Shown: positions 1 through 8,159 of the stretch, piece by piece
Numbering within the stretch: the first letter of the stretch is position 1
How the letters are laid out: each line of letters starts with the position of its first letter
Origin: Anderseniella sp963700885
Lineage (GTDB): Bacteria; Pseudomonadota; Alphaproteobacteria; Rhizobiales; Aestuariivirgaceae
Length of the DNA: 64,000 nucleotides
NCBI GenBank assembly: GCA_963700885.1
Contig: CAVOZJ010000013.1
Coordinates: 89,420 to 153,419, forward strand
Direction: 5' to 3'
Made by a program: the position numbers and the translations under genes
The notes under the pieces: model-generated
The model's database searches: none
Seen by the model: the letters and a program-made list of their open reading frames with translations, nothing else
Told to the model about the DNA's origin: nothing

Positions 1-1365
1 CGCGATCCACATCATCAACCGGGCCATGGCTGTCAGAATGGCAAAACTGGCAACGATGCCTGCAGCATATCCATATGTAATGCGTGTATCCGGAATAGCG
101 GAAAGCGTCAGAGCGAAAATGCCGAGGAGAGCGATGCCAATGATCAGCCAGGATGCCGGCCCGGGCCAGGCAATCCTGCTGGTCAGCATATCGCGGAACA
201 ATGCACTGGGAGGGATCCGTCCGGCGCGGGCCAGCGGCCAGACCGCGAATGCGACCACAATCAGATAGCCAAACAATCCGGCCCGAATAACTGGCCACGG
301 CTCAATGGCGACCGACACCGGGACCGGCAATACACCTGACAGCAATGCGCCGGCCAGAGGAGGTGTTGCCATGCCAGCCAGGACGCCGATGGTTATTCCG
401 CCGGTCGCGACGATGAGAACCTCAATAAAATATGTCCAGAACACCAGCCTTGCGGAAGCGCCGAGACATTTCAGTGTCGCAATGTTTCTGGTGCGCCGTT
501 CCAGGAATGCCTTTACGGCATTTGCCACACCGACCCCGCCAACAATGAGTGACGTCAATCCGACAAGAGACAGAAAAAAGGTGAGCCGGTCGATGAAGCG
601 GCGAACGCCCGGCGCTGCATTTTCACGTGAGCGAACCTGCCATCCCCTGTCTTGCAGGACGGGTTCAGCCTGCTTCACCAGCTGTTTCACCTGTACATCG
701 TTTGCCGGTTTCGGAAGTGCCACACGATAACGCCATTTGATCAGGCTGCCGGGGCGGGAAAGACCTGTTGCCGCAAGTGAGTCACTGGCAATCATCAGGC
801 GCGGGCCAAGCACAAATCCGTCTGAAATCCGGTCAGGTTCCCGAACGATGGCCGCGTTGATGACAAAATCCGAATTGCCAACCCGGACAATGTCGCCAAC
901 TTTCAGGTCAAGACGTGCAAGCAGTGCTGTTTCAACCACTGTGCCGGGCCTGCCCGGCGCACCGGTTCGCAATGCGTCAGCCAGCGGCATTTCGGGTTCC
1001 AGTTGCAACCTGCCATACAGTGGATAGGCATCGTCAACGACTTTTACTTCAACAAGTGCTGCCGATTTGTCCGGGACTGCGGCCATGGCCCGCAATGTCG
1101 CAACCTTGCTTACCCTGCCTGCTCGAGAAATCAACGCACTCTGCTCGTCGCTGAGCGTATCGTACAGCGTGGAAAACTCGACGTCTCCGCCCATCAGCGA
1201 GCGGCCTTCATTGGCAATGCCGGTGTTGAGCGCAGAAGAAAGCGCACCAACTACCGCAATGGCGCTGACGCCCAGAATGAGACAGGCCAGAAATATCCTG
1301 AACCCCTGAAGCCCGGATCGCAATTCACGCAAGGCAAACCGAAACGCCACTGATAAGATTTGCAT
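1..1365 (-). CDS. ABC transporter permease, FtsX/MacB-type (3' end outside window)
   Basis: Inner-membrane permease of a lipoprotein- or toxin-export type ABC system, as in the YbbP/LolC-like families. 455 codons are visible and the C-terminus runs off the window. A membrane segment at residues 22-45 is followed by a large periplasmic region. The first FtsX-like membrane block starts near residue 258 and includes the motif GGVGVANAVKAF. The start codon overlaps the stop of the upstream ATPase by one base (TGATG), so the pair is translationally coupled and should form one transporter. The exact substrate cannot be read from sequence. Confidence 0.85.
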   Translation of the reverse strand, partial: MQILSVAFRFALRELRSGLQGFRIFLACLILGVSAIAVVGALSSALNTGIANEGRSLMGGDVEFSTLYDTLSDEQSALISRAGRVSKVATLRAMAAVPDKSAALVEVKVVDDAYPLYGRLQLEPEMPLADALRTGAPGRPGTVVETALLARLDLKVGDIVRVGNSDFVINAAIVREPDRISDGFVLGPRLMIASDSLAATGLSRPGSLIKWRYRVALPKPANDVQVKQLVKQAEPVLQDRGWQVRSRENAAPGVRRFIDRLTFFLSLVGLTSLIVGGVGVANAVKAFLERRTRNIATLKCLGASARLVFWTYFIEVLIVATGGITIGVLAGMATPPLAGALLSGVLPVPVSVAIEPWPVIRAGLFGYLIVVAFAVWPLARAGRIPPSALFRDMLTSRIAWPGPASWLIIGIALLGIFALTLSAIPDTRITYGYAAGIVASFAILTAMARLMMWIA

Positions 1366-2102
1366 CACGCCTGCCTGCCGTCACGGGCGTGGACCAGGCC
1401 GTCCCTGATTTCGATGGTTCTTGAGCAACGGGCTGCCAGATTTGGATCATGCGTGACCAGTACCAGTGTCGTGTCACTGCTTTCCTGAAGGTCAAACAGC
1501 AAATCCATGATCGTATGGCCTGTTTCCTGATCCAGATTACCAGTGGGCTCATCGGCCAGGATGATGTTTGCTCCTGCCGCAAGCGCCCGCGCTATGGCCA
1601 CGCGCTGCTGTTCGCCGCCCGACAACTGGCCGGGATAGTGATCCAGGCGATGTTCGAGACCAACTCTTTCAAGCTGTCTGCGGGCAATATTGAAAGCATC
1701 GGAGGCGCCGCGCAGCTCCAGCGGTACCGCAACATTTTCCAGGGCGGTCATGGCCGGAATCAGATGGAATGACTGGAACACGATGCCAATATTGTCACGA
1801 CGGAATACTGCCAACTGGTCTTCACTGAGCCCGTTCAGGGTTTGCGAAGCGACCTCGACTTTGCCGCCGGTCGCCGCTTCGAGACCAGCGATCACCATCA
1901 GAAGTGTAGTCTTGCCGGAACCTGAAGGTCCGACAACGGAAACAGATTCACCCCTGCCGATTGCAATATCGATACCCTTGAGTATTTCAACGGCTCCCGC
2001 ACGTGAGGATAGCGTCACCTGGACACCGTCGAGGCGTATCGAGTTGGTCTGGCCGGTCTGGCTAACCTTGCCTGGATTGATCCTGTCTACATGGGCGTCC
2101 AT
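1365..2102 (-). CDS. ABC transporter ATP-binding protein, LolD/YbbA-like
   Basis: Cytoplasmic ATPase partner of the adjacent permease. It has Walker A GPSGSGKTT, signature LSGGEQQRVAIARA, Walker B IILADEP and a switch histidine in VLVTHD. Its length of 245 aa fits the LolD/MacB-like ATPases. I chose the ATG at 2102 because AAGGAAG lies five bases upstream; an upstream TTG at 2150 would add 16 unconserved-looking residues. YbbA-type ATPases are often found divergent from a TesA-type esterase, as here. Family assignment is firm; the transported substrate is unknown. Confidence 0.88.
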   Translation of the reverse strand: MDAHVDRINPGKVSQTGQTNSIRLDGVQVTLSSRAGAVEILKGIDIAIGRGESVSVVGPSGSGKTTLLMVIAGLEAATGGKVEVASQTLNGLSEDQLAVFRRDNIGIVFQSFHLIPAMTALENVAVPLELRGASDAFNIARRQLERVGLEHRLDHYPGQLSGGEQQRVAIARALAAGANIILADEPTGNLDQETGHTIMDLLFDLQESSDTTLVLVTHDPNLAARCSRTIEIRDGLVHARDGRQA

Positions 2103-2208
2103 GAACTTCCTTACGTTTGCGTGTTCCAGCCGGACCACGTCTTGTTGCAAGCGGTTTCAGTTTCTATGTGTGTACACGACGCTATCATGCAAGGAATTCC
2201 GACGTAAC

Positions 2209-2853
2209 ATGCAATCATTTTCGCGAAGACAAGTGGTGAAAGCATTGGCGGTGACCGGATTGTTGCAGCCCGTGTTGCCGGTCGAAGCTGGCAAATCGTT
2301 CTCGATTGTGGCTCTGGGCGACAGCCTGACTGCAGGATACGGACTGCCTCCGGAAGAAGCGTTCACCACGCGGCTGGAGCAGCGCCTCAAGGCTAACGGG
2401 TTGAATGTCGAGGTCGTCAACGCAGGAGTTTCGGGCGATACCAGCAAGGGTGGACTGGCCCGAATTGACTGGTCAGTGCCCGATGGAACCGGACTGGTTA
2501 TCGTGGAACTGGGTGCCAATGACGCACTGCGCGGGATATCTCCTGATGAAACGGCGAAGAACCTCGATGCGATTATTGCCCGCCTCCTGCAGCGTGGCAT
2601 TGCTGTGTTGCTGACTGGTATGCTGGCTCCGCCAAACATGGGTCAGGATTATGAGACGGCCTTCAACGCAATTTACCCCGAACTGGAAAAAAAGCACAAT
2701 GTACCGCTGTATCCGTTCTTTCTGGATGGAGTAGCGGCTGATCCGGAACTCAATCAGGCAGACGGCATCCACCCGAATGCCGCCGGTACCGCAGTCATTG
2801 TCGAGCGATTGTCACCGCTGGTTGAGAAACTTGTACGCGCCGAAACATCGTGA
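2209..2853 (+). CDS. tesA: GDSL-family arylesterase / acyl-CoA thioesterase I-like
   Basis: SGNH hydrolase of 214 aa, likely periplasmic. Block I is GDSLTAGYG with the catalytic Ser near residue 39, block III is the GAND motif, and the catalytic Asp-His pair sits in DGIHPN near the C-terminus. The N-terminus has SRRQVVKA followed by a hydrophobic stretch, which resembles a twin-arginine signal. The gene is divergent from the LolD-like ATPase, the usual arrangement of tesA with ybbA/ybbP. The open frame extends upstream across the ATPase, but only the ATG at 2209 gives the normal protein length. Confidence 0.9.
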   Translation: MQSFSRRQVVKALAVTGLLQPVLPVEAGKSFSIVALGDSLTAGYGLPPEEAFTTRLEQRLKANGLNVEVVNAGVSGDTSKGGLARIDWSVPDGTGLVIVELGANDALRGISPDETAKNLDAIIARLLQRGIAVLLTGMLAPPNMGQDYETAFNAIYPELEKKHNVPLYPFFLDGVAADPELNQADGIHPNAAGTAVIVERLSPLVEKLVRAETS

Positions 2854-2929
2854 CTTGAGATTGTCATGACAGGAGGTTTAGCCTAGGTGTGCGAACATTG
2901 ATTCGGCGAAAGCGCAGGAGGGTCTCAGC

Positions 2930-3478
2930 ATGCCTCGACTGTTCACTGGCGTAGAGCTACCAGAAGATGTTGGCCAGGATCTGGCAATCATGAGGGGCGG
3001 TATAGAAGGCGCCCGCTGGATCGATCCAGACAACTATCATCTCACCTTGCGGTTTATTGGCGACATACCGGACCGCATGGCCGATGAGCTGACGGGTGAA
3101 CTGCAACGTGTCGTTGCGATGCCGGCGTTCAGTGTTTCACTGACGGGAGTGGGCGTGTTTGGAACCAAAAAGCCGCATTCGCTGTATGTGAAAGTCGAGG
3201 AAAGCCCGGACCTTCGTCGTCTTCAGGCAATGCATGAGCGGATCTGCCAGTCTCTGGGCATGCCGCCGGAACAGCGCAAGTTTAAACCGCACGTAACAAT
3301 CGCCCGCCTGCGTGGCGCCATGCCGAGGCAGGTTCAGACCTATGCCAGCGCCCACAACCTGTATCGTTCGCGGGTTTTTGATGTCAGCCAGTTTGTGCTG
3401 TTTTCAGCCCGTTCATCACGCGGTGGCGGACCATACGGGCGTGAGGAAGTTTATCCCCTGGCACGGGCAGCGATGTGA
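2930..3478 (+). CDS. thpR: RNA 2',3'-cyclic phosphodiesterase
   Basis: 2H phosphoesterase superfamily, formerly called 2'-5' RNA ligase, which acts on 2',3'-cyclic phosphate RNA ends. The two signature histidine motifs are HLTLRF near residue 43 and HVTIARL near residue 121. Length of 182 aa is normal. A GGAGG Shine-Dalgarno precedes the ATG. The last 28 bases overlap the 3' end of the convergent phosphatase gene. Confidence 0.9.
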   Translation: MPRLFTGVELPEDVGQDLAIMRGGIEGARWIDPDNYHLTLRFIGDIPDRMADELTGELQRVVAMPAFSVSLTGVGVFGTKKPHSLYVKVEESPDLRRLQAMHERICQSLGMPPEQRKFKPHVTIARLRGAMPRQVQTYASAHNLYRSRVFDVSQFVLFSARSSRGGGPYGREEVYPLARAAM

Positions 3479-3924
3479 CTGGCGAGACCACGGGCAGCCA
3501 GTTCAATCAGGTCAAGCGCATGGTCAAATCCGTCTTCGCCGCCATAATAGGGATCCGGCACCTCCCGCACGGGCAGTTCTCCGGCAAATTCCAGAAACAG
3601 GTGCACCCTGCCTTTTGAGCCTTCGGGTTGCAGTTCGCGCAGACGGGCATAGTTATCCCGGTCCATGGCGGCGATGATATCGAACCTGTTGAAGTCGGCG
3701 GATTCGATCTGACGGGCACGCTGTCGTGATATGTCCATATCGCGCATCAGTGCGGCCTTGACGGCGCGTGGGTCAGGAGGGTCGCCGGCATGCCAACCGC
3801 TGGTGCCGGCGCTGTCTGTTGCCACCTGCGTCAGGCCCGCCTCATCGAGGGCGCGCCGCACAGCGCCTTCAGCCATGGGCGAGCGGCAAATATTTCCGAG
3901 GCAGACGAGAAGGATGCTTTTCAT
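3451..3924 (-). CDS. low-molecular-weight protein-tyrosine phosphatase
   Basis: Cytoplasmic phosphatase of 157 aa. The catalytic P-loop CLGNICRS (C-x5-R-S) sits directly after the N-terminal strand at residues 8-15, and the general-acid DP pair is in DPYYGG near residue 122. It is convergent with thpR, with overlapping 3' ends. The physiological substrate is not evident; no tyrosine-kinase or exopolysaccharide gene is adjacent. Confidence 0.92.
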   Translation of the reverse strand: MKSILLVCLGNICRSPMAEGAVRRALDEAGLTQVATDSAGTSGWHAGDPPDPRAVKAALMRDMDISRQRARQIESADFNRFDIIAAMDRDNYARLRELQPEGSKGRVHLFLEFAGELPVREVPDPYYGGEDGFDHALDLIELAARGLASHIAARARG

Positions 3925-3972
3925 GAAAGATTGCGATAATGTTGCGTGCCAAACTGAACAGGATCATCAGCA

Positions 3973-4266
3973 ATGGCAGAAAAACTTCAAGGCCCGGATC
4001 GGGCAGATGCATTGGCAGACCTCGCCGGGTGGTGTGAGGTTGATGGTCGCGATGCAATCTCGAAAACCTTCGTATTCAAGAATTTCAATGAGGCATTTGG
4101 CTGGATGAGCCGGGTGGCACTCAAGGCTGAAAAGCTTGACCATCACCCCGAGTGGAGCAATGTCTACAAAACCGTCAATGTAACCCTTGCCACACATGAT
4201 GTTGACGGATTAACCGAACTGGACATTAAGCTGGCACGATTTATGGATAAGTGTACAATCATCTGA
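3973..4266 (+). CDS. phhB: pterin-4-alpha-carbinolamine dehydratase
   Basis: Small cytoplasmic enzyme of 97 aa that dehydrates 4a-hydroxytetrahydropterin to regenerate the cofactor of aromatic amino acid hydroxylases. The family signature HHPEW is at residues 57-61, preceded by the F-x-F-x-N-F-x-E-A-F-x-W motif. No phenylalanine hydroxylase gene is in the window, so a stand-alone role is possible. Confidence 0.92.
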   Translation: MAEKLQGPDRADALADLAGWCEVDGRDAISKTFVFKNFNEAFGWMSRVALKAEKLDHHPEWSNVYKTVNVTLATHDVDGLTELDIKLARFMDKCTII

Positions 4267-4278
4267 ACAAAACTTAAT

Positions 4279-4325
4279 CCTGACTGGACTTGTCAGGCTT
4301 GTTGTTTAACACCATATTCCGGTGT
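4279..4325 (+). promoter_or_regulatory. two stem-loops in the leader of the Bax-inhibitor gene (possible ybhL leader)
   Basis: A 6-bp stem (4279-4284 with 4292-4297) is followed by a 5-bp stem (4309-4313 with 4321-4325). Both lie in the 90 bases between phhB and the YbhL-like gene. A conserved structured RNA called the ybhL leader is known upstream of ybhL in Rhizobiales, and position fits. I cannot confirm the consensus by eye; the first stem could also be a weak phhB terminator. Confidence 0.35.
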
Positions 4326-4355
4326 GTATAAATCCATTCTCCGAGGGAGTTGAAA

Positions 4356-5081
4356 ATGGCAGATCTTAAATACCAGTCCCGGGCCCCCGCCGGTATGCGG
4401 GCGCAAGAGATTGACGAGGGCCTTCGGTCCTACATGCTTGGCGTCTATAACTATATGGCGCTCGGTGTTGCGGCTACAGCCATCATAACATTGTTCGTAG
4501 CGTCTTCACCGGCACTGCTGCAGTTGGCAATGTCGCTCAAATGGGTGTTCTTTATCGGCATACTGGGCATGGGCTTCCTTGCTCCACGGATGATCTTTTC
4601 CAATAGCGCCGCTGTCGCGCATGGCGCCTTCTGGGGCTATTGTGCCCTTTGGGGCATGGGAATCGCGCCGATGGTTGGCCACTATATGGGAGTTAATCCC
4701 GGTATGGTTGTCCAGGCATTCGGTATAGCTGCCGTCACATTTGGTGCTACCAGCCTGTTCGGTTATATCACCAAGCGCAGCCTGTCTGGCCTTGGCGCAT
4801 TCTTCATGATCGCTACCATCGGCATCATTATCGCCATGGTCGTGAACGCGCTGTTGATCGGCTCTACCTTCTTCAGCCTGATTACGTCGATTGTGACCGT
4901 GCTGCTGTTTGCAGGCATTACCGCTTACGAAACCCAGATGATCAAGGAAATGTACGTGGAAGGCGATGGTTCTGCTGTAGCTCGCGGCAAGTCGATCTTT
5001 GGTGCATTCATGCTGTATGGCAGCTTTATCACCATGTTCATTCATATCCTGAACATTCTCGGGATCATGAACTCGGACTGA
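4356..5081 (+). CDS. Bax inhibitor-1/YccA family membrane protein
   Basis: Integral inner-membrane protein of 241 aa with about seven hydrophobic helices from residue 30 onward and a short charged N-terminus, typical of the BI-1/YbhL (UPF0005) family. Members act as pH-sensitive ion leak channels or modulators of membrane proteases. The ATG at 4356 follows a GAGGGAG ribosome site; a TTG six bases upstream is a less likely start. The gene is monocistronic, bounded downstream by a strong terminator. Confidence 0.9.
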   Translation: MADLKYQSRAPAGMRAQEIDEGLRSYMLGVYNYMALGVAATAIITLFVASSPALLQLAMSLKWVFFIGILGMGFLAPRMIFSNSAAVAHGAFWGYCALWGMGIAPMVGHYMGVNPGMVVQAFGIAAVTFGATSLFGYITKRSLSGLGAFFMIATIGIIIAMVVNALLIGSTFFSLITSIVTVLLFAGITAYETQMIKEMYVEGDGSAVARGKSIFGAFMLYGSFITMFIHILNILGIMNSD

Positions 5082-5113
5082 AGCTGAACCCCGGTTCACC
5101 TGATGCAAACAAG

Positions 5114-5147
5114 CCCCCGTCGCGCGCGTCAGCGCGGCGGGGGTTTT
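5114..5147 (+). terminator. rho-independent terminator after the Bax-inhibitor gene
   Basis: A 12-bp GC-rich stem (5114-5125 paired with 5132-5143, one G-T pair) has a 6-base loop and is followed by TTTT. It lies 33 bases after the stop codon. Confidence 0.88.
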
Positions 5148-5179
5148 GCTGTTTGGAACAGGTATACATAATTGCAGGT

Positions 5180-5581
5180 TCAGGCGCTGACCAGCTTCGG
5201 TTTCTTCAGCAGTACTTTCAAAACCTGTCCCAGATCATGGCCGCGACGCAGAATTAGTCCGCCTTGTGTGGTGACAGAATATACGCCCTGCTTGCGGGCT
5301 AGTTTCGGGTTCTTTTCGATGCGGAAGAGCGGTTGTTCCGAACTGCGGCGAAACACGGCAAATACAGCGCGTTCCCTGGTGAAGTCCATGGCGTAGTCGC
5401 GCCATTCGCCCGCTGCTACCTTGCTCCCGTAGAGATTTAGAATCGTTGCCAGTTCTGTCCTGCTAAAAGCAATCCGGGTGTTCCTTCGTGCGTACTGGGG
5501 TTGTTTTTCCTGCGTATCATCATTTGCCTGAGGGTTGGCAAATGCTGCCCCCAGCGCCACGATCTCTGGCTCTTCGCTCAT
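5180..5581 (-). CDS. DUF2794 domain-containing protein
   Basis: Cytoplasmic protein of 133 aa. The segment from about residue 38 to the end matches the alphaproteobacterial DUF2794 family: FSRTELATILNLYG, then a WRDYAMDF motif and a basic C-terminus. The function is unknown. It is convergent with the Bax-inhibitor gene and sits downstream of a long intergenic region before htpG. Confidence 0.8.
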   Translation of the reverse strand: MSEEPEIVALGAAFANPQANDDTQEKQPQYARRNTRIAFSRTELATILNLYGSKVAAGEWRDYAMDFTRERAVFAVFRRSSEQPLFRIEKNPKLARKQGVYSVTTQGGLILRRGHDLGQVLKVLLKKPKLVSA

Positions 5582-5778
5582 CCCACCTCCGCTTAACTGT
5601 TTGTATTAAGGCTGTAATATCTTTGGCGGGAATCCGGGGACAGTCAAGACCGATTGATGAAATCGGATGTTCGAACCGGATTGGGTGTCATGCAATGATA
5701 ATGAAACCGCCCAATTCCAGACACAAATAGACCCAAGAATCGTCAGGAACACGGAACAGTATTCACTTGTTGCCTCAA

Positions 5779-5846
5779 GGTCCGGCTCCAGATCGTTTCG
5801 GATATCTCAGCCCCCCAGCCCCCCGTGGCGAATTCGGAGCCGGACC
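5779..5846 (+). ncRNA. candidate structured RNA, C-rich loop
   Basis: Arms GGTCCGGCTCC and GGAGCCGGACC pair perfectly over 11 bp and enclose 46 bases. Those bases include two CCCCCC blocks, which could mimic an anti-Shine-Dalgarno loop as in some alphaproteobacterial sRNAs. TGTTTTGTT follows the stem. No known family is recognised; it may instead be part of a leader. Confidence 0.3.
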
Positions 5847-5930
5847 TGTTTTGTTAGTGAGTTTGTGAGTTGCGTATTGAATTGGGCCGGCATCGGTTCA
5901 CTTGTCAGTTCAGTCAGTAAGAGATCCGGC

Positions 5931-5960
5931 GGCGCCTTTTTGGGGCCGCTGTTTTCTTTT
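5931..5960 (+). terminator. possible terminator hairpin upstream of htpG
   Basis: GCGGC pairs with GCCGC and CC pairs with GG around a TTTTT loop, then TGTTTTCTTTT follows. It could end a short transcript from the region 5779-5930. It sits about 150 bases before htpG with no coding gene in front of it. Confidence 0.4.
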
Positions 5961-6108
5961 GCGTGTCTAAGTTTCATGCCGGGCTTGATCTGACGTCGCA
6001 ATATTCCAATATTCTGCTACATCAAAACAACTTTTATACAGCTCAGGCCCGACAGCAGGCCGGGGCTGCAGGGCAATGGCTAGTCCAAACGGGAGGCGAA
6101 TTCTCAAC

Positions 6109-7989
6109 ATGTCCGGCAGCACAGCAGATTCTGGCGCCAAGCCAAAGGAGTTCCAGGCGGAGGTAGCCAAACTTTTGCACCTGATGGTGCATTCGGTTTA
6201 CTCCGAACGGGAGGTCTTCCTGCGCGAGTTGATCTCCAATGCGTCGGATGCCTGTGACAGGCTTCGCTACGAGGCGATCAAGAATGACAAGCTGATGCAG
6301 ACCGGTGGTGACCTTCGCATTACCATCAGCCTGGACAAGAAAAGCAAGACACTGACCATTGCCGATAGCGGTATCGGCATGGATGCCAAAGAACTTGCAG
6401 ACAACCTGGGCACCATTGCCCGCTCCGGTACACAGGCCTTCATGGAACAGATGGAGGGAGCCAGGAAAAACGGCGAAAGGGATGTCAGTCTGATTGGCCA
6501 GTTTGGCGTCGGGTTCTACTCCTCGTTCATGATCGCAGAACATGTTGATGTTGTGTCGCGCAAAGCCGGCTCCAAAAAGGCCAACGTCTGGAGTTCCGAT
6601 GGAGCCGGCACATACACCGTATCTGCCTACGATGGTGATGATGCACCGGAACGCGGAACTTCGATCCGGTTGAAACTGCGCAAGGATGCCAAGGAATTCC
6701 TGGAAGACACGCGGCTGCAATACATCGTGCGGACCTATTCCGACCATGTCAGCCATCCGATTTACCTGGGAGATGACCAGGTCAACTCGGGAAGTGCAAT
6801 CTGGGCGCGCGCCAAATCCGAAGTGACTGACGAGCAGCACCGGGAGTTTTTCGGCCATGTGGCGGGTGTCATTGGCGATCCGGCCATGACAATCCACTAC
6901 CGGGCCGAGGGCCGCAACGAGTATTCCGTGCTGTTATATGTCCCAGGTGAGAAGCCTTTCGATCTTTTTGATCCCGAGCGCAAGGGAAAACAAAAACTGT
7001 ATGTGCGGCGGGTTTTCATCACGGATGAAGCCGAGATGCTGCCCTCCTACCTGCGGTTTGTGCGAGGTGTGATTGACAGTGAAGACATGCCTTTGAACAT
7101 TTCCCGCGAAATGCTGCAGGATAATCCGACAGTTCATACCATCCGAAAGGCCGTCACCAAGCGCGTACTCAACGAACTCAAGAAATGCGCAGACAAGAAA
7201 CCTGACGTGTTCACAAAAATCTGGTCGGCGTTCGGACCGGTGATCAAGGAGGGCCTGTATGAAGACATGGCGCGCCGCGATCAGCTTTATGACATCTGCC
7301 GGTTCCGCTCAACGGCCACCGACGGCAAGGAAACAGTGGTTCTGGCCGACTATGTTTCGCGGATGAAGGAAAACCAGAGCGGGATCTATTACCTTACTGG
7401 CGAGGATGCCGCGAAAGCAGAAGTCAGTCCGCAGCTCGAAGGTTACAAGGCGCGCGGCCTAGAGGTCTTGCTGCTGACCGACCCGGTTGATGCATTCTGG
7501 GTGCGCACTTCACTTGGGTATGGCGGAAAGCCGTTCAAGTCGGTGACACAGGGCAATGCGGACCTGGATCAAATCCCCGAGGAAGAAAAGAAAGACAAAA
7601 AGGAACAGGCAGACGCTGCAGCAACAGCCTCTCTCATTGCGGCACTGAAGACGGCACTGGGAGATGCCGTGCAGGATGTTTCAAAGTCCAATCGTTTGAC
7701 TTCATCGCCTGTATGTATCGTGGCAGGTGATCATGGCTTTGATCGAACACTGGAAAAATACCTGGCACGCCAGGAAGGCAAGACATCAATCTCTGCTCCT
7801 GTTCTGGAGATTAATCCGGATCATGCGCTGATTGCCAAACTGGCTGAACGCGCCGGCAAGGGCGAGGACATGGGCGAGGCAGCCAGGCTGCTGCTTGATC
7901 AGGCGGTAATTCTCGAAGGAGAAGTGCCTGCTGATGCCACGGGGTTTGCGGAGCGGTTGTCGAAACTGATGCAGCAGGTATATAGCTGA
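6109..7989 (+). CDS. htpG: molecular chaperone HtpG (Hsp90)
   Basis: ATP-dependent cytoplasmic chaperone of 626 aa. The N-terminal GHKL ATPase domain shows ELISNASDACDRLR, DSGIGM and GQFGVGFYS. A middle domain and a C-terminal dimerisation domain follow, at normal family length. I chose the ATG at 6109 with GGGAGG 13 bases upstream because the sequence from there aligns with Hsp90 N-termini; the in-frame ATG at 6076 has a weak ribosome site. No sigma-32 promoter was identified by eye. Confidence 0.93.
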   Translation: MSGSTADSGAKPKEFQAEVAKLLHLMVHSVYSEREVFLRELISNASDACDRLRYEAIKNDKLMQTGGDLRITISLDKKSKTLTIADSGIGMDAKELADNLGTIARSGTQAFMEQMEGARKNGERDVSLIGQFGVGFYSSFMIAEHVDVVSRKAGSKKANVWSSDGAGTYTVSAYDGDDAPERGTSIRLKLRKDAKEFLEDTRLQYIVRTYSDHVSHPIYLGDDQVNSGSAIWARAKSEVTDEQHREFFGHVAGVIGDPAMTIHYRAEGRNEYSVLLYVPGEKPFDLFDPERKGKQKLYVRRVFITDEAEMLPSYLRFVRGVIDSEDMPLNISREMLQDNPTVHTIRKAVTKRVLNELKKCADKKPDVFTKIWSAFGPVIKEGLYEDMARRDQLYDICRFRSTATDGKETVVLADYVSRMKENQSGIYYLTGEDAAKAEVSPQLEGYKARGLEVLLLTDPVDAFWVRTSLGYGGKPFKSVTQGNADLDQIPEEEKKDKKEQADAAATASLIAALKTALGDAVQDVSKSNRLTSSPVCIVAGDHGFDRTLEKYLARQEGKTSISAPVLEINPDHALIAKLAERAGKGEDMGEAARLLLDQAVILEGEVPADATGFAERLSKLMQQVYS

Positions 7990-8159
7990 TACTGGTCGCC
8001 GCAATCATCTGCGATCTGTCGCAGGCGGTTGCATGACTGACGAAATAGCGGGGCAAGTTTGACCATCTTGTCCTAACGGAAGAAAATATCAATTCCACAG
8101 TGCTGGAGGACCATGGGTTCAGGAAAGCCCAAGCCGCTCCAAGGTTTGCTGCCTGAACG

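Larger units (their letters stand above)
5582..6108. other. 527-base intergenic region between the DUF2794 gene and htpG
   Basis: I see no convincing coding frame. The region should hold the divergent promoters of both flanking genes. It contains an 11-bp perfect inverted repeat (5779-5789 and 5836-5846) and a hairpin followed by a T-rich run near 5931-5960; both are listed separately. Confidence 0.6.

Noticed and set aside
1690..2208. Upstream extension of the TesA-like frame across the ABC ATPase gene
   Set aside because: It is antisense to conserved ATPase motifs; the ATG at 2209 gives a normal signal peptide and family length.
5582..6108. tRNA, 6S RNA or SRP RNA gene in the large gap before htpG
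   Set aside because: No T-loop or acceptor pattern, no SRP tetraloop sequence and no 6S-type open bubble could be recognised.
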